Source of the DNA: Planctomycetaceae bacterium
GTDB lineage: Bacteria; Planctomycetota; Phycisphaerae; Phycisphaerales; SM1A02
Assembly: GCA_027490145.1 (NCBI GenBank)
Contig: JAIXYQ010000006.1
Location: 62,001 to 126,000 of the forward strand
Reading direction: 5' to 3'
Length of the DNA: 64,000 bases
Under the pieces are notes generated by a model. It was given only the letters and a program-made list of their open reading frames with translations, was not told the origin of the DNA and ran no database searches. This document shows positions 44,956 through 52,761 of the stretch, in pieces. Position numbers and translations under genes: made by a program. Position 1 is the first letter of the stretch, and the number at the start of each line of letters is the position of its first letter.

Positions 44956-45972
44956 ATGCACATTGGGATGGTCGGGCTCGGACGCATGGGGTTGGGCATG
45001 GCGCGGCGCCTCGGTCGCGATGGTCACGCCTGCATCGGCTTCGATCCCGGCGCGGCCGCCCGGAAGGCGTACGACGACGCAGGCGGCACGACCGTGGCAT
45101 CGCTGCAGGAACTGGTCGCTGCCCTCCCCGGCCCGCGCGTCGTCTGGATCATGGTGCCGGCCGGCATCGTCGACGGCGTCGTCGCGGACCTGGCGCCCCT
45201 GCTCGGAGCGGGCGACACGATCGTGGAAGGAGGCAACTCCTGCTGGCAGGATGATCTTCGGCGCGCGGCGGAACTTGCCCCGCGGGGCATCCACTGGGTC
45301 GACGCCGGGGTCAGCGGAGGCGTGTGGGGCCTTGAACGCGGTTTCTGCCTCATGGTCGGCGGGCCGGACGAGGCCGTGGCGCGCCTTGAACCGGTCCTGC
45401 GATCACTGGCTCCCGGCCGGGGCTCCGTGCCCCCGTCGCCCGGGCGCGCGTCGCGCGGGGGTCGCGCCGAAGAGGGTTGGCTCCATTGCGGCCCCACCGG
45501 TGCAGGTCACTTCGTGAAGATGGTCCACAACGGCATCGAGTACGGACTCATGGCTGCCTACGCGGAAGGATTCAACCTGCTTCGACAGGCCAACCGGGGC
45601 GCCATGCAGGCCGAAGCCAGTTCGGAATCCACCCCGCTGCGCGATCCATCGCACTACCGGTACGACTTCGATCTCGCCGACATCGCCGAACTCTGGCGAC
45701 GCGGGTCGGTCATTCCAAGTTGGCTGCTGGACTTGACCGCCCAGGCCATGGCCGGCGATCCCAACCTCGACTCGTTTGCAGGGCGCGTCAGCGACAGCGG
45801 CGAAGGCCGCTGGACGGTCCAGGCTGCGGTCGACCTCGGCGTTCCGGCACACGTGCTGACCGCCTCGCTCTTCGAGCGATTCTCAAGCCGCGGCGAAGCC
45901 CTCTTCGCCGACAAGGTGTGCAGCGCGATGCGCAAGGGCTTTGGCGGTCACCTCGAACGAAAGCCGGCCTGA
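44956..45972 (+). CDS. gnd: 6-phosphogluconate dehydrogenase, decarboxylating (short type)
   Basis: Oxidative decarboxylation of 6-phosphogluconate to ribulose 5-phosphate in the pentose phosphate pathway. 338 residues, the short (GndA/YqeC-like) class. The Rossmann motif MVGLGRMGLGMARRLG is at 5-20. IVEGGNSCWQDDLRRA, WVDAGVSGGVWGLE and the catalytic GAGHFVKMVHNGIEYG are all present, and the C-terminal half is complete, ending FGGHLERKPA. ATG 44956 has AAGGAGG five bases upstream. An unusual Arg/Gly/Pro-rich insertion (RGSVPPSPGRASRGGRAEE, encoded about 45419-45475) interrupts the normally short loop between the LAPG and GWLHCGP blocks. Its DNA shares an 18-mer with an insertion in the photolyase-related gene. 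Confidence 0.92.
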   Translation: MHIGMVGLGRMGLGMARRLGRDGHACIGFDPGAAARKAYDDAGGTTVASLQELVAALPGPRVVWIMVPAGIVDGVVADLAPLLGAGDTIVEGGNSCWQDDLRRAAELAPRGIHWVDAGVSGGVWGLERGFCLMVGGPDEAVARLEPVLRSLAPGRGSVPPSPGRASRGGRAEEGWLHCGPTGAGHFVKMVHNGIEYGLMAAYAEGFNLLRQANRGAMQAEASSESTPLRDPSHYRYDFDLADIAELWRRGSVIPSWLLDLTAQAMAGDPNLDSFAGRVSDSGEGRWTVQAAVDLGVPAHVLTASLFERFSSRGEALFADKVCSAMRKGFGGHLERKPA

Positions 45973-46047
45973 CGACCGCGTCACGGATCGATCGCGCTCT
46001 GCGATCCTGCGCCATCGTGCGGACCTGCACGCGACCTCAGCCGTCGG

Positions 46048-47574
46048 TCACGGCATCGGTGGCGGCGGCGGAACCGGCTCGCGTGCCCGACGCGCCACCG
46101 CCGTGCGGGTCAGCTGCTCCGGCAGTCCCTGCAAGGCAGGATGCACCATGGTCAGGAAGCCCAGGGCCGGCGCAAACAGCACCACCAGTGCAAGCAGGCA
46201 GCGGAGCGCACGGCGCCCAACCGAGGCGCGCCAGGGTGAGCCCGGCTCCGTGCTGACGACGACGCCACCCACCAGCCACTTGCCCAACGACGCTCCGAGG
46301 AGCGACTCGACGAGGGATGCCTGCGCCCAACCGACCACGAGCATCAGGCTTGAAGCCGCTGCCGCCGTGGAATCCGCGGTCCACGATGGCATGGCCAGCA
46401 AGTCTCGGGCCGACGCATGCAGCAGCAGCATCGCTGCGATCCCACCCGGTGCAAGGTCGATGAGAAGCGCCACCGCGCGACGGCCGAGCGGCAACGGCTC
46501 CCATCCAGCGGGAAGCACCCCGGCGGCATCAGGACCCGATCGCAGCAGGAAGACCGCCAGGAGCGCCGCCACGGTGACGGCGCCGAGCAGCGGCAGGTGG
46601 AGCCAGAGTCCCGTGGTGCGCGCCTGCTCCTTCACGGGTTCCGAGGCCGAAACCTCCGAACCGTCCAGGCCGAGCACCGACATGAAGAGTTCGTCGCCCC
46701 GAAGGCTGAACACCACGAATCGATCGCCGCGCCCCGCGACGCACCAGGGATCCGGGCTGGCATGCAACGCCTGGGCGACGACCGCACCCGAGGGCGTGAG
46801 CGACACGAGGTCCCGCCGGCCTCCGTCCAGGTTCACGACCGTGGGGCGCGAAGCCCCCGGAACGACATGCACCGCGCTGGAGGGAATGGGCCAGCGTTGC
46901 GAGGTCCACCGCTCACCGAGCCTCGTCCAGGTGCGCAGCACATCCCCTTCGATGGCCGCGAGCGTAGCGGACGGCTGCCCCTGCACCGGCCAGGGCACGA
47001 GACAGGTGGCTTCAGGCACGTCGGTCGGGACGTCGATCGGCACCCAGGTCGTGGCAGTGGGTCGGTTGAGCTCGATGCCCTCTGCCACCTTGCGCGCGGC
47101 GGCGGGCGAACCCGGAAGGGCCGCCAAGCCTCTCCAGCCGTCGGCCGCAACCTGCGGCTCGAGCTTCATCGAACCCAGCGGAAGGTCGTAGTAGGTCCCG
47201 ACCGCGAGGTTGCGCCGGACGGTCGAACTGGCCACGTCGTACACCGGTTCACCGGGCCGCCCCTGCTCGGGGCCGAACACGATCCACAACCGATCGCCCG
47301 TGGCCACCAGGTCCACGACGGGTCGCGAGAACTCGAACGCCTGGCGCATGCCGAGCGGGCCCATGTCCGCGGCGTGGTGCATGATCCGTGCCCCCTGCAT
47401 GCCACCGGCACCGGGCGTGGGAACCACCACCCAGACATGGTCGCCGCTGGAGGCCACGCGGAGCATGCCCTCGCCGGTCGCACGCTGTGCATGCGCCGTC
47501 GAACCGAGGCTCGCGTCGACCACGACGAGCACGACGCAGCACATCCACCAGCATGCTCGGAACAGGGCGATCAC
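46048..47574 (-). CDS. Signal-anchored protein with C-terminal RDD membrane domain
   Basis: 508 residues. The N-terminus has a signal-like helix (about 8-24, ending near AHAQ). Residues 30-330 are a soluble, beta-rich region with repeated short blocks (GDHVWVVVP, GDRLWIVFG, GDRFVVFSL), possibly a beta-propeller. A membrane helix (about 335-352) is followed by an RDD domain: GRRAVALLIDLAPGG with its Arg and Asp, then two more helices, including one ending SLGKWLVGGVVVS. RDD proteins are poorly characterised; transport or ion homeostasis roles have been proposed. The tail is Pro-rich (PVPPPPPMP). GTG 47574 overlaps the upstream stop by 4 bases. Third gene of a three-gene operon. Confidence 0.68.
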   Translation of the reverse strand: MIALFRACWWMCCVVLVVVDASLGSTAHAQRATGEGMLRVASSGDHVWVVVPTPGAGGMQGARIMHHAADMGPLGMRQAFEFSRPVVDLVATGDRLWIVFGPEQGRPGEPVYDVASSTVRRNLAVGTYYDLPLGSMKLEPQVAADGWRGLAALPGSPAAARKVAEGIELNRPTATTWVPIDVPTDVPEATCLVPWPVQGQPSATLAAIEGDVLRTWTRLGERWTSQRWPIPSSAVHVVPGASRPTVVNLDGGRRDLVSLTPSGAVVAQALHASPDPWCVAGRGDRFVVFSLRGDELFMSVLGLDGSEVSASEPVKEQARTTGLWLHLPLLGAVTVAALLAVFLLRSGPDAAGVLPAGWEPLPLGRRAVALLIDLAPGGIAAMLLLHASARDLLAMPSWTADSTAAAASSLMLVVGWAQASLVESLLGASLGKWLVGGVVVSTEPGSPWRASVGRRALRCLLALVVLFAPALGFLTMVHPALQGLPEQLTRTAVARRAREPVPPPPPMP

Positions 47575-48356
47575 GGCACCACCTCCGGCTGCAACGACGC
47601 GCGGAGTTCGGCAAGCTTCAGCACCTTGTCCTTGCTGCCGGGCTCGAACGAGGTCGGCTCGTAGAGGTAGAGGTCCGCCGTGGCTCCGTGTTCAGGTGAG
47701 CGCAGCGTGCAGTGGCCACACAGCACATCGATCCCCGCGAGCGACCGCCACTGGCCGTCGTCGAGCGCCGACTCCGCCACGATGCGATCACCGACCAGGA
47801 TGCGCGCACTCCGCGGTCGGCCTCGGTGATCCCAGCCGATCTCGCGATCGCCCCAGGATGACCACGCCACTCCAGCCTCGTCCCAGCTGCGCTGGGGCGC
47901 GGCCTCGGGAAGCGGCGCCACGCCAAGCAGCCACGGCAGGTGCATCGGCAGGAGCGCCTGCGCCCAACCCTCAGGCTCCTCACCGCGGGCGATCACGCGC
48001 AACTGCGGCGGCTTCGGGCGCAAGTCGATCACCCACGCCTCGTCGCGATCGCGACCGGCAAGGGCCATGCGCTCACCGAGCTTCTTCAGGAGCAGGGCCA
48101 TGGATTCAGGACGCTCCATCCACCACTGCGCGTCGACGGACTCGAAATGCTCGCCCGCATCGTCGCGCCAACGCAGCTCGAGCGTTCCCGTGGCCGAGAT
48201 CGCCGCGGTGCGCTCGACGCGCGCTGCCTGCAGCGACCTGAACTCCTCGATCGGCATCGGGGCCTGCACGGCGCCGGTGGTGCAGCAGCCGGCCCCCATC
48301 GCGGCCATGGTGACCACGCCGGTCAAGGCGACCCAGCGCGCGCCCGGCCGCGTCAT
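47571..48356 (-). CDS. Putative lipoprotein, LolA/DUF4292-like
   Basis: 261 residues. The N-terminus (VALTGVVTMAAMGAGCC, about 8-24) ends in a lipobox-like MGAGC, indicating a lipoprotein. The mature part starts with a helical segment (IEEFRSLQAARVERTAAISATGTLELRW), then a beta-rich region with VDAQWWMERPESMALLL and RDRDEAWVIDLRP. That is the general layout of LolA/LolB or DUF4292 envelope lipoproteins, but no decisive motif is seen and the assignment is tentative. ATGA overlap with the upstream gene (48353-48356) and GTGA overlap with the RDD gene downstream. It likely acts at the periplasmic face together with the RDD protein. Confidence 0.6.
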   Translation of the reverse strand: MTRPGARWVALTGVVTMAAMGAGCCTTGAVQAPMPIEEFRSLQAARVERTAAISATGTLELRWRDDAGEHFESVDAQWWMERPESMALLLKKLGERMALAGRDRDEAWVIDLRPKPPQLRVIARGEEPEGWAQALLPMHLPWLLGVAPLPEAAPQRSWDEAGVAWSSWGDREIGWDHRGRPRSARILVGDRIVAESALDDGQWRSLAGIDVLCGHCTLRSPEHGATADLYLYEPTSFEPGSKDKVLKLAELRASLQPEVVP

Positions 48357-48871
48357 GCCTCGCTCCGCAGCACCTCGCCGAGCTGATCGGCAAGGTCCTG
48401 CACTTCATCGTCGCGCAGCCCCGGATTCGCGACGGCGATCGGCTCGGTGCCCTCGTCGGCGCCGCGCGGCATGAAGAGCCAGCGCTCACCATCGGGTCCT
48501 TGATCGATCCTCAGGTGCCGCAAGGCACGCTTGCGAAGCAGGATCAGCGCCAACAGCCATCGGTAGCGCGCGCGGCGGGGATCGCCATCATCCATGCGAC
48601 GGACCATGTCCAGCAGCGTGTCGTCGTCGATGAAGGCCTGGCGCTTCTGCCCCGGCTCGGGAGCCGTGGTCCTCCAGAAGGCCAGCAGCCGCTGGGGCCT
48701 GCTGCCGAGATCCCATGCCCGCACGCTCACGTCCACCCGCGCGAACGGCGGTGCATCGGGCAGGTCCTGCTCGACCATCGCCGCCACGAACGGCGCGCCC
48801 GGGGCGATCGCCTCGCCGGTGAGCGCACAGACACCACCGAACCGACCGAGCTCGAAATCACTCCTGGACAT
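48353..48871 (-). CDS. Conserved hypothetical cytosolic protein
   Basis: 172 residues, no signal peptide or membrane helix. It opens with FGGVCALTGEAIAPGAPFVAAMVE, where the two small motifs GVCALTGE and APGAPFVA look like a half zinc-ribbon or treble-clef remnant. LLAFWRTTAPEPGQKRQAFID and a helix-rich middle (RYRWLLALILLRKRALRHLRID) follow. I recognise the pattern as a conserved planctomycete-type protein of unknown function but cannot name a family. ATG 48871 is fixed by a TAGGAT -10 seven bases upstream. It is the first gene of the operon with the lipoprotein and RDD genes, and divergent from cdaA, with 24 bases between the two starts. Confidence 0.7.
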   Translation of the reverse strand: MSRSDFELGRFGGVCALTGEAIAPGAPFVAAMVEQDLPDAPPFARVDVSVRAWDLGSRPQRLLAFWRTTAPEPGQKRQAFIDDDTLLDMVRRMDDGDPRRARYRWLLALILLRKRALRHLRIDQGPDGERWLFMPRGADEGTEPIAVANPGLRDDEVQDLADQLGEVLRSEA

Positions 48872-48877
48872 GAGGGC

Positions 48878-48884
48878 TATCCTA
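48878..48884. promoter_or_regulatory. Bidirectional overlapping -10 elements (TATCCT / TAGGAT)
   Basis: The 7-base block TATCCTA reads TATCCT on the plus strand (48878-48883, 12 bases before ATG 48896 of cdaA) and TAGGAT on the minus strand (48884-48879, 7 bases before ATG 48871). The predicted start sites lie about 18-20 bases apart. One symmetric -10 appears to serve both divergent operons. Confidence 0.5.
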
Positions 48885-48895
48885 GCCGCGACGCC

Positions 48896-49705
48896 ATGTT
48901 CGATGCCCTGCTGCACACGCTGCGATCGACCAACCCGTGGGTGCTCGCCGTCGAGCTCTCCCTGGTGTGGATCGCGTCGTACATGGTGCTGCGCTTCCTC
49001 GACCGCACCCGCGGCGCGGGCTCGTTCCGCGGAACGCTCATCGTCGTGGTGGCGCTGGTGCTGCTGGTGCGTCCGCTCGCATCGCTGGGCGATGAACTGG
49101 CCCGCCTGCGTCTGATCGTCGATGCCCTGCTGGCCGCCCTGCTCATCAGCATGCTCGTGGTGTTCGGACCCGAGTTGCGACAGGGACTCGTGCGCCTGGG
49201 CGAGTCACTGCTTCCAGCGCGAACGCGGGTCCGCACCGATGCCGAGTCCATCGCCAGCGCCGTGCGCACGCTCTCCCGCGCGCACATCGGCGCGATCATC
49301 GTGATCGAGCGCGGCGACTCCCTGGGGGATCTCGCGCGGTCCGGGGTGCAGCTCGATGCGCGCCTGGAGCCCCGGCTCATCGAATCGCTCTTCTGGCCCA
49401 ACAGCCCGCTGCACGACCTGGCCGTCGTGGTGCACGGCAACCGGATCGTCGCCGCAAGCGTGGAACTGCCCCTCGCAGGCGGCGAAGTCGATGCCACCGC
49501 GCACGGCGCGCGTCACCGCGCGGCCGTCGGCGTCACGCTGGACACCGATGCGCTGGTGGTGGTCGTCAGCGAGGAGACCGGCCTGATCCGCCTGGCTGAG
49601 CGCGGCAGCCTGGGCGATCCGATCGACCGCGAGCGGGTCGGCGAGGCACTCACCCGCAGGCTCGGCGGCACGTCGCGTGGGCAGCGTCGCAAGGAGGCGG
49701 CATGA
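48896..49705 (+). CDS. cdaA: Diadenylate cyclase CdaA
   Basis: Makes c-di-AMP from two ATP. 269 residues with three membrane helices (about 15-34, 45-60, 75-92) and a DAC domain. The RHR motif is intact (GARHRAAVG, Arg 206-Arg 208), as is SEETG (225-229). The DGA motif of the active site, however, reads D174-L175-A176 (SPLHDLAVVV), replacing the glycine. Whether this lowers activity is unknown. The stop overlaps the YbbR gene (ATGA 49702-49705), the conserved cdaA-cdaR pairing; glmM, often third in Firmicutes, is absent. The C-terminus is basic (TSRGQRRKEAA). ATG 48896 is chosen at the start of the first helix. Confidence 0.9.
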   Translation: MFDALLHTLRSTNPWVLAVELSLVWIASYMVLRFLDRTRGAGSFRGTLIVVVALVLLVRPLASLGDELARLRLIVDALLAALLISMLVVFGPELRQGLVRLGESLLPARTRVRTDAESIASAVRTLSRAHIGAIIVIERGDSLGDLARSGVQLDARLEPRLIESLFWPNSPLHDLAVVVHGNRIVAASVELPLAGGEVDATAHGARHRAAVGVTLDTDALVVVVSEETGLIRLAERGSLGDPIDRERVGEALTRRLGGTSRGQRRKEAA

Positions 49706-50748
49706 TCTCCTTCCTCCGTTCGCAAGGGTTCAACATCGTGGCGGCCACGCTCCTGACGCTCGCCATCTGGATGCTGGCTGCCGAGCGAACCAGCGTCACG
49801 GAGTCGTTCTCGGGCCGCGTGCAGGTGCAGGTCCCGGCAGGAGCCGACGCCTACCTCTCCAAGGGGAGCGCCAAGGAAACGGTCGAGGTCCGCGTGAACG
49901 GATCACGCTCGGCGGTCGATCGTGCGCGCAGGGCCCTCGCCGCGGGCATCGTGCTTGAGGCTGGCCAGGGCGGCGTGCCAATCAGTTCCGGCGACCACCT
50001 GATCGATGTCGCGCTGGCGCTGCAGGCGGCATCGCCACCCATGCGGGACCTCGCGATCCTCTCGGTCGAGCCCGCCTCGATGCGGCTCACGATGGGCACG
50101 ATCGTCACCGTGAAGGCCGGTGTCGCCTTGCCGCTGCGATCGGACCAGGTCGATGGGGACGCGCTCGTCGAGCCCTCCGAGGTGACGGTCCGGCTGCCCG
50201 CCGAAGCCGTCGCTGCCTGGCCGGAGCCGCGCAAGGTGAACGCGCTCCTGGAGCTCTCAAGCTTCGCCACCGACCAGCCTCGCAGCGTGACGGCCGCGCT
50301 GCGGGCACCCACCGAGCTCGCGACCTGGTCGGATCATGTGCGCATCGAGCCGGTCGAGGCCACGGTCAAGGCGCGCCTGCGGCGCGATCGCGGCATGACG
50401 GTCATCCCGCGCGTTCCGCTGCGGATCAACGCCAGCCCGCGTGCCTTCAATGAATTCACCGTGCGGATCGAGGGCGAGCCCGCGGTGCTGCAGGTCGAGG
50501 TCAGTGGCCCGCGGGCAGCGGTGGCTGCCCTCGAGGACTGGAGCGGCACGGTGTATGCACAGGTCGATCTCGCGGACCGGCAGCTCGCCGCCGGCGAGTT
50601 GATCCTTCCGATCACCCACTGGAACCTGCCGCCCGGACTTGAACCCATGCGCGCGGGTGAGCAGCCCGCCGCCAGCGTGGCCGTGCGGTTGGTGCTCGTG
50701 CCGATCGTTGCCTTGCCCGGCATGGATGGCGCAGCGCCCCGCGAGTGA
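49702..50748 (+). CDS. cdaR: YbbR/CdaR-like extracytoplasmic regulator of CdaA
   Basis: 348 residues. One N-terminal membrane helix (FNIVAATLLTLAIWMLAAE, about 10-28) anchors an outer region made of repeated YbbR-like beta domains: VQVQVPAGADAYLSK..EVRVNGSRSAVDRARR, LPLRSDQVDGDALVEPSEVTVRLP, and VIPRVPLRINASPRAFNEFTVRIEGEP. The spacing of three to four such units matches CdaR, which modulates CdaA in characterised bacteria. The ATG overlaps the cdaA stop by 4 bases. It is convergent with tyrS, with 19 bases between the stops. A bent C-terminus (VPIVALPGMDGAAPRE) has no recognised role. Confidence 0.82.
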   Translation: MISFLRSQGFNIVAATLLTLAIWMLAAERTSVTESFSGRVQVQVPAGADAYLSKGSAKETVEVRVNGSRSAVDRARRALAAGIVLEAGQGGVPISSGDHLIDVALALQAASPPMRDLAILSVEPASMRLTMGTIVTVKAGVALPLRSDQVDGDALVEPSEVTVRLPAEAVAAWPEPRKVNALLELSSFATDQPRSVTAALRAPTELATWSDHVRIEPVEATVKARLRRDRGMTVIPRVPLRINASPRAFNEFTVRIEGEPAVLQVEVSGPRAAVAALEDWSGTVYAQVDLADRQLAAGELILPITHWNLPPGLEPMRAGEQPAASVAVRLVLVPIVALPGMDGAAPRE

Positions 50749-50767
50749 GCAGCGCGCAGCGCGGCAC

Positions 50768-52063
50768 TCAGGCCCGCACGATGGCGCACCACTGCTTCTT
50801 GCCGCGCCGGACGAGTGCGGCATGGCCATGCATCAGGTCGCGCTCGGTCAGGATCGCATCCGCCGCAGCCTTGACGCCGTTCACCATCACGCTGCCGGCC
50901 TGGAGGAACTCCCGCGCTTCACGCTTGCTCGCCGCCAGGACCTTGCTGTCGGCGAGGGCATCGACCAGCGCGATCCCTGCGGCCAGCCGATCTCCCGGCA
51001 CGGCCCAGGAGGGAACCTCACCGGCCACGTCGGCAACCTGCCCTGCATCGAGTTGCTGCACGTCGCCACTGAAGAGCGCCTTGGCCGTGGCGCCCGCACG
51101 GACGCATTCATGCGCTCCGTGCAGCAGCGTGACGAGCTCGTCGGCGAGTGCGCGGTGCGCTTCGCGCCCGCCCGGGTTCGCGGCGTGCGCTGCCTCGAGT
51201 TCCTGGATGCGCCCTGACGGCAGGAACGTGAGCCAGCGCAGGAACTTCACCACGTCGGCATCGGCCGAGTTGAGCAGGTACTGGTGCAGGCGGTACGGCG
51301 ACGTGCGATCGGCGGTCAGCCACACGGCGCCCTGCTCGCTCTTGCCGAACTTCCCGCCATCGGCCTTGGTGAGCAGCTGCGCCGTCACGCCGAACGACGC
51401 TGCAGGAGCCTCGCCCTCGCGCGCGCCGCACCGACGGATGAGGTCGATGCCGCTGACGATGTTCCCGAACTGGTCGCTGCCCCCGAGCTGCACCGTGCAC
51501 TGCTGCGTGCGGTGCAGGTGCAGGAAGTCGTACGCCTGCAGGATCATGTAGCTGAACTCGGTGTAGCTGATGCCCTGCTCGCGGCTGTTGAGGCGGCTTG
51601 CCACCGAGTCGCGGACGATCATCTGGTTCACGCTGAAGTGCTTGCCGACGTCGCGAAGCACCTCGATGAAGCCCAGACGACCGAGCCACTCGCCGTTGTC
51701 GACGACGGTGGCTGCATGGGCCCCCGAGAAGTCGAGCATGCGCTCGAAGATCCGTCGCTGGCCCGCGATGTTGGCCCTCACCTGCTCGGGATCCAGCAGC
51801 TGGCGTTCGGCACTCTTGCCGCTCGGATCACCGATCAGTCCGGTGCCGCCCCCCACGACCACGATCGGCCTGTGACCTGCCCGCTGCCAGTGCGCGAGCA
51901 GCTTGAGGGCGACGAGGTTGCCCAGGGTCAGGCTGTCGGCCGTTGGATCGAAGCCGCAATAGGCGGTCCTCGATCCGCCCGCCAGGTGGGCTTCGATGCC
52001 TTCGCCCGCCGTCTGGGAGAGCATGCCGCGCCAACGCAGTTCATCGAGGAAGGAATGGGCCAT
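50768..52063 (-). CDS. tyrS: Tyrosyl-tRNA synthetase
   Basis: Charges tRNA-Tyr with tyrosine. 431 residues, normal length. Class I features: YCGFDPTADSLTLGNL near 36-51, where the HIGH motif is LTLGN, both histidines being replaced (a variant found in several bacterial TyrRS). Then comes VVVGGGTGLIGDPSGKSAERQLL, SYTEFSYMILQAYDFLHLH (split by the CP1 region), VQLGGSDQFGNI and KMSKS-like KFGKSEQGAVW. The C-terminal S4 domain (LAASKREAREFLQAGSVMVNG) is complete. ATG 52063 matches the family start, with a weak TATCAA -10 seven bases upstream. It is divergent from rplK, 268 bases apart. Confidence 0.95.
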   Translation of the reverse strand: MAHSFLDELRWRGMLSQTAGEGIEAHLAGGSRTAYCGFDPTADSLTLGNLVALKLLAHWQRAGHRPIVVVGGGTGLIGDPSGKSAERQLLDPEQVRANIAGQRRIFERMLDFSGAHAATVVDNGEWLGRLGFIEVLRDVGKHFSVNQMIVRDSVASRLNSREQGISYTEFSYMILQAYDFLHLHRTQQCTVQLGGSDQFGNIVSGIDLIRRCGAREGEAPAASFGVTAQLLTKADGGKFGKSEQGAVWLTADRTSPYRLHQYLLNSADADVVKFLRWLTFLPSGRIQELEAAHAANPGGREAHRALADELVTLLHGAHECVRAGATAKALFSGDVQQLDAGQVADVAGEVPSWAVPGDRLAAGIALVDALADSKVLAASKREAREFLQAGSVMVNGVKAAADAILTERDLMHGHAALVRRGKKQWCAIVRA

Positions 52064-52198
52064 GCCTCTATTGATAAAGGAACCTCGACCGACGTGCGCC
52101 GATGGTCGGCATTACCGGACAGCCTGCGTGCCGATTGGGTGAACCGATCGGGCTGACTGAGCCGACTGCGTGGCCCGGAGATTTCGCCGCCCCAGCCC

Positions 52199-52227
52199 TT
52201 GCGCAGTTGCATGGGACCCGCTACCTT
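52199..52227 (+). promoter_or_regulatory. Sigma-70-type promoter for rplKAJL
   Basis: TTGCGC (52199-52204), a 17-base spacer and TACCTT (52222-52227) form the best -35/-10 pair in the region. Transcription would start near 52234, about 100 bases upstream of rplK. Confidence 0.5.
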
Positions 52228-52266
52228 GCGCGACTCACAATTCAGTACCGCACGAACTACTGCGCA

Positions 52267-52288
52267 CCCTTCGCTGTCCGGCGAAGGG
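52267..52288 (+). promoter_or_regulatory. rplK leader stem-loop
   Basis: CCCTTCGC and GCGAAGGG form a perfect 8-bp stem with a 6-base loop (tgtccg), in the predicted 5' leader 43 bases before the rplK ATG. L1 autoregulates the L11-L1 mRNA leader in many bacteria. Whether this stem is that site is inference. Confidence 0.45.
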
Positions 52289-52331
52289 CCCTGGGACCGG
52301 CGGAGGTCCGGCGTGGTGGGAGGTTCAAACG

Positions 52332-52757
52332 ATGGCAAAGAAAGTCACTAAGGTCTTCAAGATCATGGCCCCCGGCGGCAAGGCAACCCCTGCCCCGCCG
52401 CTCGGACCCGTCCTTGGCGCCAACGGCGTCAACCCCGGCCAGTTCATCACCAAGTTCAACGATGCCACGCGCGAGCTCAACGGCCGCGTGGTGGGCTGCA
52501 TCGTCACGGTCTACTCGGACCGCACCTTCGACCTCGAGATCAAGTCGAGCCCGGCCAGTGAGCTGATCAAGGCTGAACTCAAGCTCGAGAAGGGTTCGGG
52601 CGAACCCAACACCAAGAAGGTCGGCAAGATCACGCAAGCCCAGCTGCGCAAGATCGCCGAGGGCAAGATGAAGGACATGAACGCCGCGACGGTCGAAGCC
52701 GCCATGCGGGTCATCGCAGGCAGCGCACGCTCGATGGGCGTGACGGTGGAGAACTGA
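52332..52757 (+). CDS. rplK: 50S ribosomal protein L11
   Basis: 141 residues, normal size; forms the GTPase-associated centre and binds 23S rRNA. Begins MAKKVTKVFKIMAPGGKATP, followed by PPLGPVLGANGVNPGQF and, near the end, GKITQAQLRKIAEGKMKDMN and GSARSMGVTVEN, all L11 hallmarks. ATG 52332 has GGGAGG 8 bases upstream. First gene of the rplKAJL group; no secE or nusG precedes it, although that pairing is common in bacteria. The leader holds a strong stem-loop that may be the autoregulatory site. Confidence 0.97.
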   Translation: MAKKVTKVFKIMAPGGKATPAPPLGPVLGANGVNPGQFITKFNDATRELNGRVVGCIVTVYSDRTFDLEIKSSPASELIKAELKLEKGSGEPNTKKVGKITQAQLRKIAEGKMKDMNAATVEAAMRVIAGSARSMGVTVEN

Positions 52758-52761
52758 ACCC

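Noticed and set aside
44792..45100. Upstream extension of the first ATPase frame
   Set aside because: It runs antisense through the dehydrogenase start and promoter, is Arg/Pro-rich and unlike any ATPase N-terminus. The TTG 44791 start with GAGGA fits better.
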